64,000 bases of DNA from Spirochaetales bacterium (GCA_030540405.1 JAUNWH010000001.1:62001-126000), one strand, 5' to 3'; shown: positions 8,441 to 16,811, counted from the first letter of the stretch. Notes: generated from the sequence alone by a model not told the origin. A program made the numbers and translations.

Positions 8441-10453
8441 TTACAATACTGAGTCAACCTCCGCCAAGATTTGTTTGTTGCTGAATCCTAACAGATCCAT
8501 CGCGCCGGAAGGACAGGCAACCGTACAGGCTCCGCATCCGTGGCACATAGCCTTGTTCACCTGGGAAACACGGCGTGTGATTGTAGTTCTGTTCGGTCCG
8601 CGGAAATCCTTCTCGATATAAGAGATGGCGCCGTAAGGACAGACGTTCGCGCACTGGCCGCAGCCGTTGCAGGCGTTCTCGTTCGGATTCGCAGTGCAAG
8701 GATTGTTCTTGAGCTTGTCCTTTACGAGCAGGCAGATTGCCTTTGCGGCCGCGCCTGATGACTGCGCTACAGTCTCCGGAATATCCTTAGGTCCCTGGCA
8801 GCATCCTGCAAGGAAGATACCCGCTGTAGGAGACTCAACAGGACGGAGCTTTGCATGGGCCTCAAGGAAGAAGTCGTTGTTGTCCATGGAAGTTGTGAGC
8901 ATTGTCGCAAGCGGGCGGGCAGACTTGTCGGCCTCGATTGAAGCGGCAAGAACAACCATGTCCGCCTTGATGTGAACCTGACGGTTCAGAATAAGGTCAG
9001 AGCCCTGCACGTCAAGAGTTCCGTCCGAAAGCGGAGTTACTTTTCCAACCTGTCCCTTGATGTAGTGAACACCGTACTGCTCAACCGCGCGGCGGTAGAA
9101 TTCATCAAAATTCTTTCCCGGAGTACGCACATCAATATAGAAGACCGTGATGTTTGTATCTGGATAGTGGTCGCGTGTAAGAATTGCATGCTTTGCAGTA
9201 TACATACAGCAAATCTTTGAGCAGTATTCGTGGCCTTTTGTGGAGTCCGCGGAACAGCGGCTTCCCACGCACTGGACGAATACAATGTTCTTCGGCTCCT
9301 TTCCGTCTGAAGGGCGGAGAAGATGTCCGTTTGTAGGACCGGATGCGTTGCAGAGGCGTTCGAATTCAAGTGAGGAAACAACGTCCGGACTCTGGCTGTA
9401 TGCGTACTCATCGAATTTCTCAAGGCTGATCGGATTGTAGCCGGTAGCCACGATGATTGCGCCGTATTTTTCAGTAAGCATTGTCTCTTCCTGATGGAAG
9501 TTGATTGCTCCTGCGGCACAGGCCTTCTCGCAGAATCCGCAGACATTGTCCTTGCCGTTCTTCATTCCCTTTATATGAAGGCAGTAGTCCGCGGAGATTG
9601 CGGCCACCTTCGGAACAGCCTGGGCAAACGGAATGTCAATCGCCTTGCGGTTGTTCAGGTTCAGGTTGAATGCGTTCGGAACTTTCTTGTTCGGACATTT
9701 TTCTATACAGGCTCCGCAGCCCGTGCATTTCGTCTCGTCAACATAACGCGGATGGCGTTTGATGTCCACCTCGAAGTTTCCGATATATCCCTTTACACCT
9801 GCGACTTCCGAGTAGGAGAGAATGCGGATGTTCGGATTCTGGCTGACTTCAGTCATTTTCGGCGTGACGATACAAGACGCGCAGTCCAAAGTAGGGAAGG
9901 TCTTGTCGAGCTTCGCCATCTTTCCGCCGACAGTGTAATCCTTCTCAACAATATCAACCGGGAATCCTGCGTCCGCAATGTCGAGGGCAGCCGTGATTCC
10001 GGCGATACCGCCGCCAATTACCAATGCGCGCTTTGTCATTGGTGTCTCGCCTTCAATCAAAGGCGTGTCAAGGATTGTCTTTGCGACGGCCGCCTTGCCC
10101 AAAGCGATGGCTTTTTCCGTGGCATCGCCCATTTCCTTCATAACCCATGAGCACTGCTCACGGATGTTCGCGACTTCCACCTTGTAAGCATTCAAGCCGG
10201 CGCGCTCCGCACAGGAACGGAAGGTCTTCTCATGCATACGCGGAGAACAGGAGCACAGAACCACACCAGTAAGGTTCAGCTCGTGAATCTTGTCCTCAAT
10301 CATTTTCTGACCGGCGGAAGAACACATATATGTATAATGAGTTGAATAAACTACACCGTTCACCTTGCCCAGCTCTTCAGCTACTTTCGCAACGTCAACA
10401 GTGCCTGCAATGTTTGTGCCGCAATGGCACACGAAAACACCGATTCTTTCCAT
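8441..10453 (-). CDS. hdrA: HdrA-like heterodisulfide reductase subunit A, bifurcating flavoprotein
   Basis: 670 residues, full length for HdrA. An N-terminal cysteine-containing domain (CHCG near residue 10, SCSPRMHE near 69) precedes the FAD motif GGGIAG at 148-152. The CASCIVTPKM segment (191-200) is typical of HdrA. There is one ferredoxin motif near 245 and a C-terminal pair: CNGCGQCANVCPYGA and CHGCGACTVACPSGA. In characterised Hdr complexes, HdrA's FAD is where electron pairs split between ferredoxin and the HdrBC branch. Preceded by AGGAG; ten bases after hdrC. Confidence 0.92.
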   Translation of the reverse strand: MERIGVFVCHCGTNIAGTVDVAKVAEELGKVNGVVYSTHYTYMCSSAGQKMIEDKIHELNLTGVVLCSCSPRMHEKTFRSCAERAGLNAYKVEVANIREQCSWVMKEMGDATEKAIALGKAAVAKTILDTPLIEGETPMTKRALVIGGGIAGITAALDIADAGFPVDIVEKDYTVGGKMAKLDKTFPTLDCASCIVTPKMTEVSQNPNIRILSYSEVAGVKGYIGNFEVDIKRHPRYVDETKCTGCGACIEKCPNKKVPNAFNLNLNNRKAIDIPFAQAVPKVAAISADYCLHIKGMKNGKDNVCGFCEKACAAGAINFHQEETMLTEKYGAIIVATGYNPISLEKFDEYAYSQSPDVVSSLEFERLCNASGPTNGHLLRPSDGKEPKNIVFVQCVGSRCSADSTKGHEYCSKICCMYTAKHAILTRDHYPDTNITVFYIDVRTPGKNFDEFYRRAVEQYGVHYIKGQVGKVTPLSDGTLDVQGSDLILNRQVHIKADMVVLAASIEADKSARPLATMLTTSMDNNDFFLEAHAKLRPVESPTAGIFLAGCCQGPKDIPETVAQSSGAAAKAICLLVKDKLKNNPCTANPNENACNGCGQCANVCPYGAISYIEKDFRGPNRTTITRRVSQVNKAMCHGCGACTVACPSGAMDLLGFSNKQILAEVDSVL

Positions 10454-10463
10454 GATGCTGCTC

Positions 10464-10859
10464 CTATTTGCGGTACTTTCTGAATGCGCTCATCAAAAGC
10501 TGCTGCGGAGTCTCTTCATCTAGCTTTTCAGGAACCTGAACAGGATCAAGGTGAAGAGGACCGCGCTCACGCTCAACAACAGTGCGCACAGCGTCAATAA
10601 GCTTGGCCGGCTCAACCTGGCGTGGACATCTCTCAAGGCAGGCGAAGCAGCTCAGACAGGTATAAATCGACTTGCTCTTTAAAAGAGGCTCGATTTCTCC
10701 GTTCTCAACCATCTGCACAAACTGATGCGGATGATATTCCATGGAGTCGTAATTAGGGCAGGTTCCGGAGCATTTTCCGCAGACCATGCATTTTTTCGGA
10801 TTGACTCCGCTTGTTTCAAGAATCAGTTCCTTGTATTTCTGAATTTCTGACTCAAGCAT
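10464..10859 (-). CDS. hdrC: HdrC-like heterodisulfide reductase subunit C
   Basis: 131 residues with two [4Fe-4S] motifs, C24-27-30-34 and C68-71-74-78, and little else, matching HdrC. It relays electrons from HdrA to the HdrB catalytic clusters. Its start overlaps the end of hdrB by eight bases and has AGGAGG six bases upstream, inside hdrB. Confidence 0.9.
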   Translation of the reverse strand: MLESEIQKYKELILETSGVNPKKCMVCGKCSGTCPNYDSMEYHPHQFVQMVENGEIEPLLKSKSIYTCLSCFACLERCPRQVEPAKLIDAVRTVVERERGPLHLDPVQVPEKLDEETPQQLLMSAFRKYRK

Positions 10860-11691
10860 TCACAGCCTCCTTTGCTACGGCATCTTTTACGCCGAGAGCT
10901 TCCGCAAGAAGTTCTGTAAAGTAGATAACGTCAAGGTTTGATGAGCCTTTGTTCTTTATGAGATTGTAGCGGCACAGAGGGCAGCTTGTGACAAGGAAGT
11001 CCGCTCCCATGTCCTCGGCATTCGCAAGAATCGAGGCCGACCTTTTCTGGGGAATCGTCTCATCCTCGAACGCGGCATAGGCGCCGCAGCACTCGTTGCG
11101 CTGGGCATAAATGACAGGAGTTCCGCCTATTGCGGTTATGAAGTCCTCAAGGATTTTCGGATTCTCAGGATCGTCAAATTCCATTACCTTTCCCGGGCGG
11201 AGAAGAAGGCAGCCGTAATAGGCACCGATTTTCTTTCCCTTGAAAGGATTCTTGACGGCCTTCTTTACGTTGTCCCAGCCGATCTCATCGCGGAGAACTT
11301 CAAGGAAGTGAAGGACTTTCGTCTCTCCGTGGTATTCAATATTGTCTTGGGCGAGATAATTATTTACTTTTAAAATTGTATTCTCGTCATTCTGCAGGTC
11401 ATTGTTCACCTGCTTGATTACATTGTAACATGCTGAGCACAGTGTTACCAATGCCTGGTTCTTATCTCTGGATGCAGCCAAAGCCCGGACAGAAGGAAGC
11501 TTTGAGGCAATTTCATTTTTGCCTGTAGGATATACACCGCCGCAGCACTGCCACTCTTCAATTTCTTCAAGTTTGAAACCAAGAGCTTCAGCGCTTAAAC
11601 GACCGTATAAGTCCAAATCCTTCGCTTTGTTTTTTAGCGTGCAGCCTGGGAAATAAGAATAAGTCAGTGTGTGTGTCTGGTTCTCACTCAT
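10852..11691 (-). CDS. hdrB: HdrB-like heterodisulfide reductase subunit B (two CCG domains)
   Basis: 279 residues with two complete cysteine-rich CCG domains: C17, C49-C50, C85/C88 and C161, C201-C202, C237/C240. In methanogen HdrB these domains hold the noncubane [4Fe-4S] clusters that cleave a disulfide. Similar domains occur at the end of thiol:fumarate reductase TfrB. The bacterium is not expected to have coenzymes M and B, so the acceptor is either another disulfide or, given the neighbours, fumarate through FrdBA. First gene of the Hdr-Flx block, after fumC. Confidence 0.9.
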   Translation of the reverse strand: MSENQTHTLTYSYFPGCTLKNKAKDLDLYGRLSAEALGFKLEEIEEWQCCGGVYPTGKNEIASKLPSVRALAASRDKNQALVTLCSACYNVIKQVNNDLQNDENTILKVNNYLAQDNIEYHGETKVLHFLEVLRDEIGWDNVKKAVKNPFKGKKIGAYYGCLLLRPGKVMEFDDPENPKILEDFITAIGGTPVIYAQRNECCGAYAAFEDETIPQKRSASILANAEDMGADFLVTSCPLCRYNLIKNKGSSNLDVIYFTELLAEALGVKDAVAKEAVNA

Positions 11692-11755
11692 TCTTTGCTC
11701 CTAAGTGCAGGATATTTTTAGCTAGCCTCAAGCAAAAACTTAAGGCTTGATATTT

Positions 11756-13144
11756 TTATTTTTTCACGCCAGCCATTTCTTCTGGATGGAAAACTTCGTC
11801 AAATTTTTCAGCTGTAAGGAAACCAAGCTGTACGCAGGCATCTTTAAGTGAAATATTTTCTTCGTAAGCTTTGTGGCTAGTTTTTGCCGCGTTTTCGTAT
11901 CCGATGTATGGGTTCAGGGCTGTTACAAGCATCAGGGAATTGTACAAGTTGAAGTGCATTTTTTCCTTGTTTGCTGTAATTCCAACCGCGCAGTTTTTAT
12001 TGAAGCTTACCATTACTTCAGCAAGAAGCCTTACAGACTGAAGAAAATTATATGCGATTACCGGCATAAATACATTCAGCTCAAAGTTTCCCTGTGAAGC
12101 AGCCATTCCAACAGCCGCATCGTTTCCCATGACCTGAACGGCAACCATAGTCATTGCCTCGCACTGTGTCGGATTTACTTTTCCCGGCATGATTGAAGAG
12201 CCCGGCTCATTTTCTGGAATATGGATTTCACCGATTCCGCATCTTGGACCGGAAGCAAGCCATCTTACATCGTTTGCGATTTTCATCAAATCGGCAGCAA
12301 GCGCTTTTAAAGCTCCGTGGGCAAAAACAATTTCGTCTTTTGAAGTCAACGCATGAAATTTATTTGGCGCTGTAATGAAATCTTTTCCTGTAAGCTCTGA
12401 AACTTTCTTTGCAACAAGAGTGTCAAATCCAGCCGGCGCATTGAGTCCAGTTCCAACAGCTGTTCCTCCCAAAGCAAGCTGCTTTAAATATGGAAGGGAA
12501 GAAGAAAGCATTTCCTTGTCGCGCTCAAGGGAAGTTCTCCAGCCTGAAATTTCCTGCGAGAACTGAATTGGAACTGCGTCCTGAAGGTGAGTGCGTCCTG
12601 ACTTTACAATGCCTTCATTTGCCTTTTCCAGTTTCTTGAAAGTATCAACAAGCGTGTCGATTGCTGGAAAAAGCTTGTCTTCAACTTCAACAACAGCGGC
12701 AATGTGCATTGCAGTTGGAAAAGTGTCATTTGAAGACTGGCTCATGTTTATGTCGTCATTCGGATGGCAAAGTTTTTCGCCTGCAATCTGGTTTGCTCTG
12801 TTCGCAATGACTTCATTTGTATTCATGTTTGACTGTGTGCCAGAACCTGTCTGCCATACAACAAGCGGAAAGTTTTCGTTCAACGAGCCTGAAATAACTT
12901 CATCGCAAGCCTGAGAAATTGCCTTGAGCTTTTTGTCTGTCATTTTTTCAGGTTTGAGCGCATTGTTTGCAAGAGCTGCCGCTTTTTTTAGATAACCAAA
13001 AGCCTTTGTAATTTCACGCGGCATTGTTTCAATTCCAACGCCAATAAGGAAATTTTCGTGGCTGCGTTCAGTCTGTGCGCCCCAGAGTTTGTCAGCAGGA
13101 ACTTTTACTTCGCCCATGCTGTCATGTTCAATTCTGTATTCCAT
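11756..13144 (-). CDS. fumC: Class II fumarate hydratase
   Basis: 462 residues, the normal length. It interconverts malate and fumarate. The signature GSSIMPGKVNP lies near residue 315 and carries the mobile catalytic serine loop; TGSGTQSNMNTNEV (~95-110), SQSSNDTFPT and the HLQDAVP region are also present. This is the oxygen-stable, iron-free class. The ATG begins one base after the mdh stop, with GGAG inside the mdh end, so the two are translated from one mRNA. Aspartase is the close relative; the NxxNEV and context favour fumarase. Supplies fumarate to FrdA downstream. Confidence 0.95.
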   Translation of the reverse strand: MEYRIEHDSMGEVKVPADKLWGAQTERSHENFLIGVGIETMPREITKAFGYLKKAAALANNALKPEKMTDKKLKAISQACDEVISGSLNENFPLVVWQTGSGTQSNMNTNEVIANRANQIAGEKLCHPNDDINMSQSSNDTFPTAMHIAAVVEVEDKLFPAIDTLVDTFKKLEKANEGIVKSGRTHLQDAVPIQFSQEISGWRTSLERDKEMLSSSLPYLKQLALGGTAVGTGLNAPAGFDTLVAKKVSELTGKDFITAPNKFHALTSKDEIVFAHGALKALAADLMKIANDVRWLASGPRCGIGEIHIPENEPGSSIMPGKVNPTQCEAMTMVAVQVMGNDAAVGMAASQGNFELNVFMPVIAYNFLQSVRLLAEVMVSFNKNCAVGITANKEKMHFNLYNSLMLVTALNPYIGYENAAKTSHKAYEENISLKDACVQLGFLTAEKFDEVFHPEEMAGVKK

Positions 13145-14086
13145 TTAGAACTCCAGCTGCTTGATTACGTCTTTGAGGCAGTCTGCGGAATGCTTGAGCT
13201 GGGCAATCTCATTGTCTGTAAGAGGAGCAACAAGACGGCCTGTGATTCCGTGTCCGCCAACAACTGTAAGAATGCTCAAACATACATCACTGATTCCGTA
13301 TTCGCCTGTAAGCATTGAAGAAGCGATTGTAACAGAATCATTTGAATTTTTGATGATTTCGCAAAGGCGTGCTGTTGTAGCGCCAATTCCGTAGTTTGTG
13401 CATTTTTTTGCTGAAATAATGATTCCGCCTGATTTGCGTACAAAGTCTTCAATTTCAGCGTGGTCAGGCTTTGCATTTCCTTTTCCGTTGAGGCTGTCGT
13501 AGTATGAGTCTACAGGAACAGAAGCTACGTTTACCAAAGACCACGGAACAAATGAAGAGTCTCCATGCTCGCCGAAAACATAAGCGTGAAGATTAGGCTG
13601 TCCAATTCCGTATACATCAGCGATTTTTGTGCGCAGTCTTGCTGTGTCAAGCAAAGTTCCAGTTCCAATGATGTGGTCAGCAGGAATTCCAGATGTTTTT
13701 ACAAACTGATATGTAAGAATGTCAACAGGATTTGCAACGATGATATAAATTGCGTTTGGAGCGACTTTTGCAATCTGCGGAATAATTGACTTTGTTATGT
13801 TTACATTTGTCTGTGCAAGGTCAAGGCGAGACTGTCCCGGTTTGCGTGCAACTCCAGAAGTCAAGATTACAAGGTCTGAATCTTTTGCGTCTTCATAAGA
13901 GCCGTCGTGAATATTTACAGGGCTCATGTATGGAGTTCCCTGACGAATGTCCAGAGCTTCTCCCATAGCGCGGTTTTTGTCAATGTCAATCATAACGATT
14001 TCAGTTGCAATGCTTTTAAGACAAAGGGCATAAGCAATAGATGAGCCAACTTGTCCAGCACCAATAATGGTGATTTTGTTTGCCAT
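13145..14086 (-). CDS. mdh: LDH-like malate dehydrogenase
   Basis: 313 residues of the lactate/malate dehydrogenase superfamily, by overall similarity close to L-lactate dehydrogenases. NAD motif GAGQVGSS (9-16), D34 for NAD rather than NADP, catalytic D147, R150 and H174 (GEHGDS). The substrate-selecting position that is Gln102 in lactate dehydrogenase is Arg here (R81 in G-V-A-R-K-P-G), the residue that selects dicarboxylate oxaloacetate. That and the neighbours fumC/frdA indicate malate dehydrogenase. The start at 14086 has AGGAG six bases upstream; the longer frame to 14167 runs through the leader. First gene of the succinate operon. Confidence 0.85.
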   Translation of the reverse strand: MANKITIIGAGQVGSSIAYALCLKSIATEIVMIDIDKNRAMGEALDIRQGTPYMSPVNIHDGSYEDAKDSDLVILTSGVARKPGQSRLDLAQTNVNITKSIIPQIAKVAPNAIYIIVANPVDILTYQFVKTSGIPADHIIGTGTLLDTARLRTKIADVYGIGQPNLHAYVFGEHGDSSFVPWSLVNVASVPVDSYYDSLNGKGNAKPDHAEIEDFVRKSGGIIISAKKCTNYGIGATTARLCEIIKNSNDSVTIASSMLTGEYGISDVCLSILTVVGGHGITGRLVAPLTDNEIAQLKHSADCLKDVIKQLEF

Positions 14087-14172
14087 AAATATCTCCTGTG
14101 TGCAAATGGTTTTAAAAGAGTCGCCGTATAGCCTGAAGAAAATTCCTTCTATGACAGCAACACTCAAATTAT

Positions 14173-14201
14173 ATTATAACACAAAAAAATATACCTGTTA
14201 A
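14173..14201 (-). promoter_or_regulatory. Promoter of the mdh-fumC-hdr-flx-frd operon
   Basis: On the minus strand: -35 TTAACA (14196-14201), 17-base spacer, -10 TATAAT (14173-14178) with an extended TGT just before it. Predicted start near 14166, giving an ~80-base leader before the mdh AGGAG. Near-consensus, which fits strong expression. Confidence 0.75.
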
Positions 14202-14258
14202 TGGAAATAAAAACTAAAACTGCCTTTTAAGCCCGATTTTGACGATTTTTCAATTTTT

Positions 14259-14276
14259 TTGTGAAATTTATAACAA
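14259..14276. promoter_or_regulatory. Rex-like palindromic operator, site 1
   Basis: TTGTGA-N6-TAACAA. This matches the Rex box pattern (TTGTGA/TTGTTA arms with six central bases) with one position off perfect symmetry. Rex proteins sense the NADH/NAD+ ratio and often control mdh, fumarate and alcohol pathways. It is 101 bases upstream of the predicted mdh start and between the divergent mdh and dinG promoters. Confidence 0.45.
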
Positions 14277-14289
14277 CTTACAGAAAATA

Positions 14290-14307
14290 TTGTGATTTTA
14301 TTCACAT
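14290..14307. promoter_or_regulatory. CRP/Rex-like palindromic operator, site 2
   Basis: TTGTGA-N6-TCACAT. The core TGTGA-N6-TCACA is a perfect CRP/FNR-family half-site pair and is also one base from a perfect Rex box. It starts 31 bases (about three helical turns) from site 1, so a protein could occupy both on one face of the DNA. Lies 15 bases upstream of the dinG -35. Confidence 0.5.
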
Positions 14308-14321
14308 GTAAAAATTGCTTG

Positions 14322-14350
14322 TTGAACATTTTTTCCTTTCAATCTAAAAT
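14322..14350 (+). promoter_or_regulatory. Promoter of the dinG-like gene (leaderless)
   Basis: -35 TTGAAC (14322-14327), 17-base spacer, -10 TAAAAT (14345-14350). The ATG at 14361 follows ten bases after the -10, so the mRNA should have a leader of only about three bases. No Shine-Dalgarno is present. Confidence 0.65.
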
Positions 14351-14360
14351 ACTGCTGACT

Positions 14361-16808
14361 ATGGAAGCCTTAAAAAGATTCAGCCAGAATGCAATTGACA
14401 CCATGCGCTCTGATATTGAAGACGCAGACGGAAATGAAGTTTTTTGGGCTGGAAAAATAAATTTGGAAGGCATTGTTGTTTCAGTTCAGGCTGGTTCCCG
14501 CGGAAACGAAAATTCCGTAGTTGTAAATAAAAATGCCGCAAGAGAAGGAAATGTCATAATCCATAATCATCCAAGCGGAAACCTTTCTCCTAGCGAGGCA
14601 GACCAAAATATTGCCTACAATGCCTCTGATACTTCGCTCGGATTTTACATAGTTGACAATGAAGTTTCCCGGGTTTATGTGGTTGTGGAGCCTGTAAAGC
14701 CTAAAAAAATTGAGCTTTTGAATGAGAAAGAAACTGCATTTTTTCTTTCAAGCCAAGGTCCGTTTGCAAAATCCTACGGGAACTACGAGGAGCGTCCGTC
14801 TCAAATTTCACTTTCAAAAGAAATCGCTGCATCATTTAATAAGGAAAAAATCGGAGTTTTTGAAGCCGGAACTGGAGTTGGAAAAAGCTTTGCATATTTG
14901 ATTCCTGCAATGCTTTGGTCGGTGAAAAACAAGGAATGCGTTGTTGTTTCCACGGGGACTATAAATCTTCAGCAGCAGCTTTTTGAAAAAGACATTCCGT
15001 TTGCTCAAAAATTAATCGGAAAAAAAATAAAGGCGGTGCTTTTAAAAGGCCGGCAAAACTACATATGTCTTCGCAGGCTTTCTGAAGCGGAAAATGACAG
15101 AAGTCTTTTTAATGAAGAAATTGAAATTATTGACAAAATAAGTGAATGGTCAAAAACAAGCTCAACAGGAAGCAAAAGCGATCTTGCATTTCTTCCATCT
15201 GAAAGCGTGTGGTCAAAAGTCAACAGCGAAAGCGACGCTTGTCTTGGCGGAAGATGTCCGTTCAGGGAAAACTGCTTTGTGATGAAAGTCCGCAATGAAG
15301 CTGCCAGCGCAAACATAATAATTGTAAACCATCATCTTTTGTTTGCTGACATTGAAAGCCGAATGAGCGGAGCAGGCTACGACAATGCTGCTGTTTTGCC
15401 TCCTTACAGACGAATTGTTTTTGACGAAGCCCACGGAATTGAAGACAGCGCGACAAGTTTTTTCAGTGAAATAATAACGCGTTTTAAAGTGATGAAGCAG
15501 ATAAATCTTTTGTTCAGAACTTTTAGAAGCTCAAACACAGGTTTCCTTGTTCAGGCTTCCGCATTTTCTTCCGCTGATGACTGTATGGAACGTGCGCCGG
15601 TTCTTGTTAATGGAATAAAAGATTCTCTTTTGGAACTTGATCAGGTTTCAATTCTTGAGCTTGATGAAAATTTCAATTCAAGAATCCACAGTGGAAACTC
15701 TCAGAAATTCGGCGGAACTTTTAATGCGCTTTCAAAACTGAAAACTTCAATTTCTGCATTTAACAATCTTGTGCGTGAAGTCTTGGAAAAAATTGATGAC
15801 AAGGATTCTGAAGTTCCTGCAGTTTGGGAAGCAAAAACCGTTCTGCGCCGTCTTGAATCTTTGGCGGCTTTGTGCGGAAATTTTTTGCTTTGGGAAGAAA
15901 AAGACGATACTGTTTTTTGGCTTCAAAAAGTGAAAATTCCTCCGAAAGTTCCCGGTGAAGATTTTGTGACTTTTGTTCAGTTTATTCAAACTCCGCTGGA
16001 CATTGCGCCTTTGATGAACTCTGGAGTTTTTGAGCCGATGAAAACTGTTGTCTGCACAAGCGCGACGTTGCGGATTGACAGAAACTTTGGCTATTGGACT
16101 CGCCGTGTTGGAATTTCATTTGCAGAGCCTGAGCGAGTGGCGCAGGACAGCTTTGATTCTCCTTTTCCGTACAAAGAAAATGTTTTATTTGCAGTTCCAA
16201 ATGATGCGCCTTTTCCAGACAGCTCATATTTTCAAACTTTCGTTGAAGAAGCGGTTCCAAAACTTATTTTGGCTTCGGGCGGAAAAACTCTTGTTCTTTT
16301 CACTTCCTATGACAGCTTGAAATTTGCTTTTAATGCAAGCCGAAATATTCTTTCTGAAAATGGAATTGAACTTTTTAAGCAGGGCGATGAAGACAGATTC
16401 CGGCTTCTTGAAAAATTCAAAAAAGACACAAACAGTGTTTTGTTTGCAACCGACAGTTTTTGGGAAGGCGTTGATGTTCCGGGCAGCAGTCTTAGCCAAG
16501 TGATAATTGTAAAGCTTCCGTTTGCAGTTCCGAATGATCCAGTTTTTTCAGCAAGAAGTGAAGCTCTTGAAAAGAAAGGCGGAAATCCTTTTATGCAGCT
16601 AAGCCTTCCGCAGGCTGTAATAAAATTCAGGCAGGGATTTGGACGGCTTGTTAGACGCGCTGACGACAAAGGCATTGTTGTTGTTTTAGACCGCCGCATA
16701 GTTGAAAAAAAATACGGCGGAATTTTTACACGGAGCGTGCCGATGACAAAGAGAATGTATTCGCCTTTGGATGCCATTCTGCACACTGTTGAAATTTTTT
16801 TTAATTGA
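14361..16808 (+). CDS. dinG: DinG-family helicase with N-terminal JAMM (RadC/MPN-like) domain
   Basis: 815 residues. Residues 1-100 form a JAB/MPN domain with a complete JAMM metal motif, H68-x-H70-x7-S78-x2-D81, and a candidate catalytic Glu at E26. The rest is an XPD/DinG superfamily 2 helicase: Walker A in GTGVGKS, four cysteines for a [4Fe-4S] cluster (C in ICLRR, ACLGG, RCPF, ENCF), DEAH box in VFDEAHGIED, and motif VI QGFGRLVRR. DinG unwinds 5'-3' and resolves R-loops and forks. Many Firmicutes DinG proteins carry an exonuclease at this end instead. The ATG at 14361 was chosen over 14292 because the promoter's -10 lies between them. Faces the mdh operon. Confidence 0.88.
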   Translation: MEALKRFSQNAIDTMRSDIEDADGNEVFWAGKINLEGIVVSVQAGSRGNENSVVVNKNAAREGNVIIHNHPSGNLSPSEADQNIAYNASDTSLGFYIVDNEVSRVYVVVEPVKPKKIELLNEKETAFFLSSQGPFAKSYGNYEERPSQISLSKEIAASFNKEKIGVFEAGTGVGKSFAYLIPAMLWSVKNKECVVVSTGTINLQQQLFEKDIPFAQKLIGKKIKAVLLKGRQNYICLRRLSEAENDRSLFNEEIEIIDKISEWSKTSSTGSKSDLAFLPSESVWSKVNSESDACLGGRCPFRENCFVMKVRNEAASANIIIVNHHLLFADIESRMSGAGYDNAAVLPPYRRIVFDEAHGIEDSATSFFSEIITRFKVMKQINLLFRTFRSSNTGFLVQASAFSSADDCMERAPVLVNGIKDSLLELDQVSILELDENFNSRIHSGNSQKFGGTFNALSKLKTSISAFNNLVREVLEKIDDKDSEVPAVWEAKTVLRRLESLAALCGNFLLWEEKDDTVFWLQKVKIPPKVPGEDFVTFVQFIQTPLDIAPLMNSGVFEPMKTVVCTSATLRIDRNFGYWTRRVGISFAEPERVAQDSFDSPFPYKENVLFAVPNDAPFPDSSYFQTFVEEAVPKLILASGGKTLVLFTSYDSLKFAFNASRNILSENGIELFKQGDEDRFRLLEKFKKDTNSVLFATDSFWEGVDVPGSSLSQVIIVKLPFAVPNDPVFSARSEALEKKGGNPFMQLSLPQAVIKFRQGFGRLVRRADDKGIVVVLDRRIVEKKYGGIFTRSVPMTKRMYSPLDAILHTVEIFFN

Positions 16809-16811
16809 AAC

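Noticed and set aside
11692-11755. Terminator between fumC and hdrB
   Set aside because: A wobble-containing stem is present but no U-tract follows it on the minus strand, so read-through is likely.
13145-14086. Calling the dehydrogenase L-lactate dehydrogenase on overall similarity
   Set aside because: The substrate-selecting residue is Arg, and the operon context is malate-fumarate-succinate.
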